The notes under the pieces: model-generated
Seen by the model: only the letters and a program-made list of their open reading frames with translations
Databases searched by the model: none
What the model was told of the DNA's origin: nothing
Program-made: the position numbers and the translations under genes
Part shown: one piece after another, positions 42,466 to 42,961 of the stretch
Numbering within the stretch: position 1 is the first letter of the stretch
Layout of the letters: every line of letters starts with the position of its first letter
NCBI GenBank assembly: GCA_009712185.1
Contig: WASQ01000067.1
Coordinates: 1-42,961 of the forward strand
Length of the DNA stretch: 42,961 nucleotides
Source: Telmatospirillum sp.
Lineage (GTDB): Bacteria > Pseudomonadota > Alphaproteobacteria > Rhodospirillales > Magnetospirillaceae
Direction of reading: 5' to 3'

Positions 42466-42654
42466 GGCGGGGATCTGAGGCTCTGATCGGAAAAGGGAAA
42501 CAAGGCCCGCAACATTCCTCCAAATCACAGCCAGATGTCGATAACTTTATGCCAATTCTTACGCCTTTATGCGTCACTCCCGAACGGAAGCGGGGCATAC
42601 GCCTCCTGCCGCGCCCGGCATCGCCGCCAATCCGCTGAGACGGAACGGGACCGC

Positions 42655-42961
42655 TCAGGCGGACCGGATCCGTTCGACGAACTGCCGGACCTCCTGGTCG
42701 AGCGTGGAGGACTGGCGGGTCAGTTCGGTCGCCGCGGCCAGTACCGCGCCGGCCCCCTCTCCGGCCTCGGCCACCGCGCGGGTGACACCGCCGATATTGC
42801 GCGACACCTCCTGCGTTCCGGCGGCGGCCTGCTCGACATTACGGGCAATTTCGGCGGTGGCCGCGCCCTGCTGCTCCACGGCCGCCGCGATCGCCGCCGA
42901 AATCTGGCTGATTTCCCCGATGGTGCCGGCAATGGCCTGGATGGCGGCGACGGCCTCGGCC
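42655..42961 (-). CDS. Methyl-accepting chemotaxis protein, C-terminal end (truncated by window)
   Basis: About 100 residues enter from the right edge and end at a TGA at 42655-42657. Heptad-rich AIQAIAGTIGEISQISAAIA, then VEQQGAATAEIARNVEQAAAGT and EVSRNIGGVTRAV are the standard end of the MCP signalling coiled coil, which couples to CheA/CheW. The sensor part lies outside the window, so the signal is unknown. The gene is on the same strand as the hydroxyacid dehydrogenase, 189 bases upstream of it. Confidence 0.92.
   Translation of the reverse strand, partial: AEAVAAIQAIAGTIGEISQISAAIAAAVEQQGAATAEIARNVEQAAAGTQEVSRNIGGVTRAVAEAGEGAGAVLAAATELTRQSSTLDQEVRQFVERIRSA

Noticed and set aside
1-42961. 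CRISPR arrays or phage modules
   Set aside because: No regularly spaced direct repeats, cas genes or phage structural genes were found.

Overview
The window is GC-rich chromosomal DNA from a Gram-negative alphaproteobacterium, most likely a member of the Rhodospirillales. Evidence for this is the NDUFS4-type accessory subunit of respiratory complex I (an alphaproteobacterial trait), an undecaprenyl-linked exopolysaccharide locus, a TonB-dependent receptor, several Tat-type signal peptides and a PotFGHI-type polyamine importer. The species cannot be named from the sequence. No CRISPR array, rRNA operon, phage module or intact insertion sequence was seen.

Layout. (1) 1-9143: the end of an exopolysaccharide locus. 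On the plus strand are the tail of a Wza-type export protein, an O-antigen-polymerase-like membrane protein, a secreted GH44 glycosidase, a Wzx-like flippase and a small cysteine-containing secreted protein. They converge on a minus-strand set: the polyprenyl-phosphate sugar-1-phosphate transferase that starts the repeat unit, a GMC oxidoreductase and an NAD-dependent epimerase. (2) 9144-11349: a secreted nucleoside hydrolase converging on an HxlR-type repressor. (3) 11350-20571: an accessory region with long AT-rich gaps. It holds a PrpD (2-methylcitrate dehydratase) paralogue without prpB/prpC, a very divergent GAPDH-fold dehydrogenase, an aminoglycoside-phosphotransferase-fold protein with an altered catalytic loop, a DHA2 exporter and an alpha/beta hydrolase; facing these are a tautomerase and a metallo-beta-lactamase-fold hydrolase. 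I do not recognise this combination, and it is the best candidate here for an undescribed pathway. (4) 20812-22710: a Tat-exported cyclophilin and an acyltransferase-3 membrane protein.

(5) 23431-27704: a nitric-oxide/oxygen module. A group III truncated haemoglobin and a YtfE/ScdA-type di-iron repair protein form an operon behind a perfect 9-5-9 palindrome that looks like an Rrf2/NsrR operator. tRNA-Arg(TCT), the NDUFS4-like gene and tRNA-Pro(TGG) follow, then a membrane diguanylate cyclase with a C-terminal haemerythrin domain. (6) 27705-31701: a TonB-dependent receptor preceded by nested AT-rich inverted repeats and followed at once by a Tat-exported class V PLP enzyme, which suggests uptake plus periplasmic processing of one ligand. 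(7) 32114-35252: a small membrane protein, an aldose-1-epimerase/SMP-30 lactonase pair with an ATGA overlap, and a 73-residue conserved-looking protein. (8) 35456-39617: potFGHI, with an intrinsic terminator between potF and potG. (9) 39631-42465: a fused FAD/Fe-S D-2-hydroxyacid dehydrogenase, then the C-terminal end of a chemotaxis receptor cut by the window edge.

Palindromic intergenic elements recur across the window. At least four share a core like CCGATC(A/G)GCGC and two share ACCAACCGGCGATGAG, so they look like dispersed REP-like repeats. All functions are inferred from motif recognition by eye; no database search was run.
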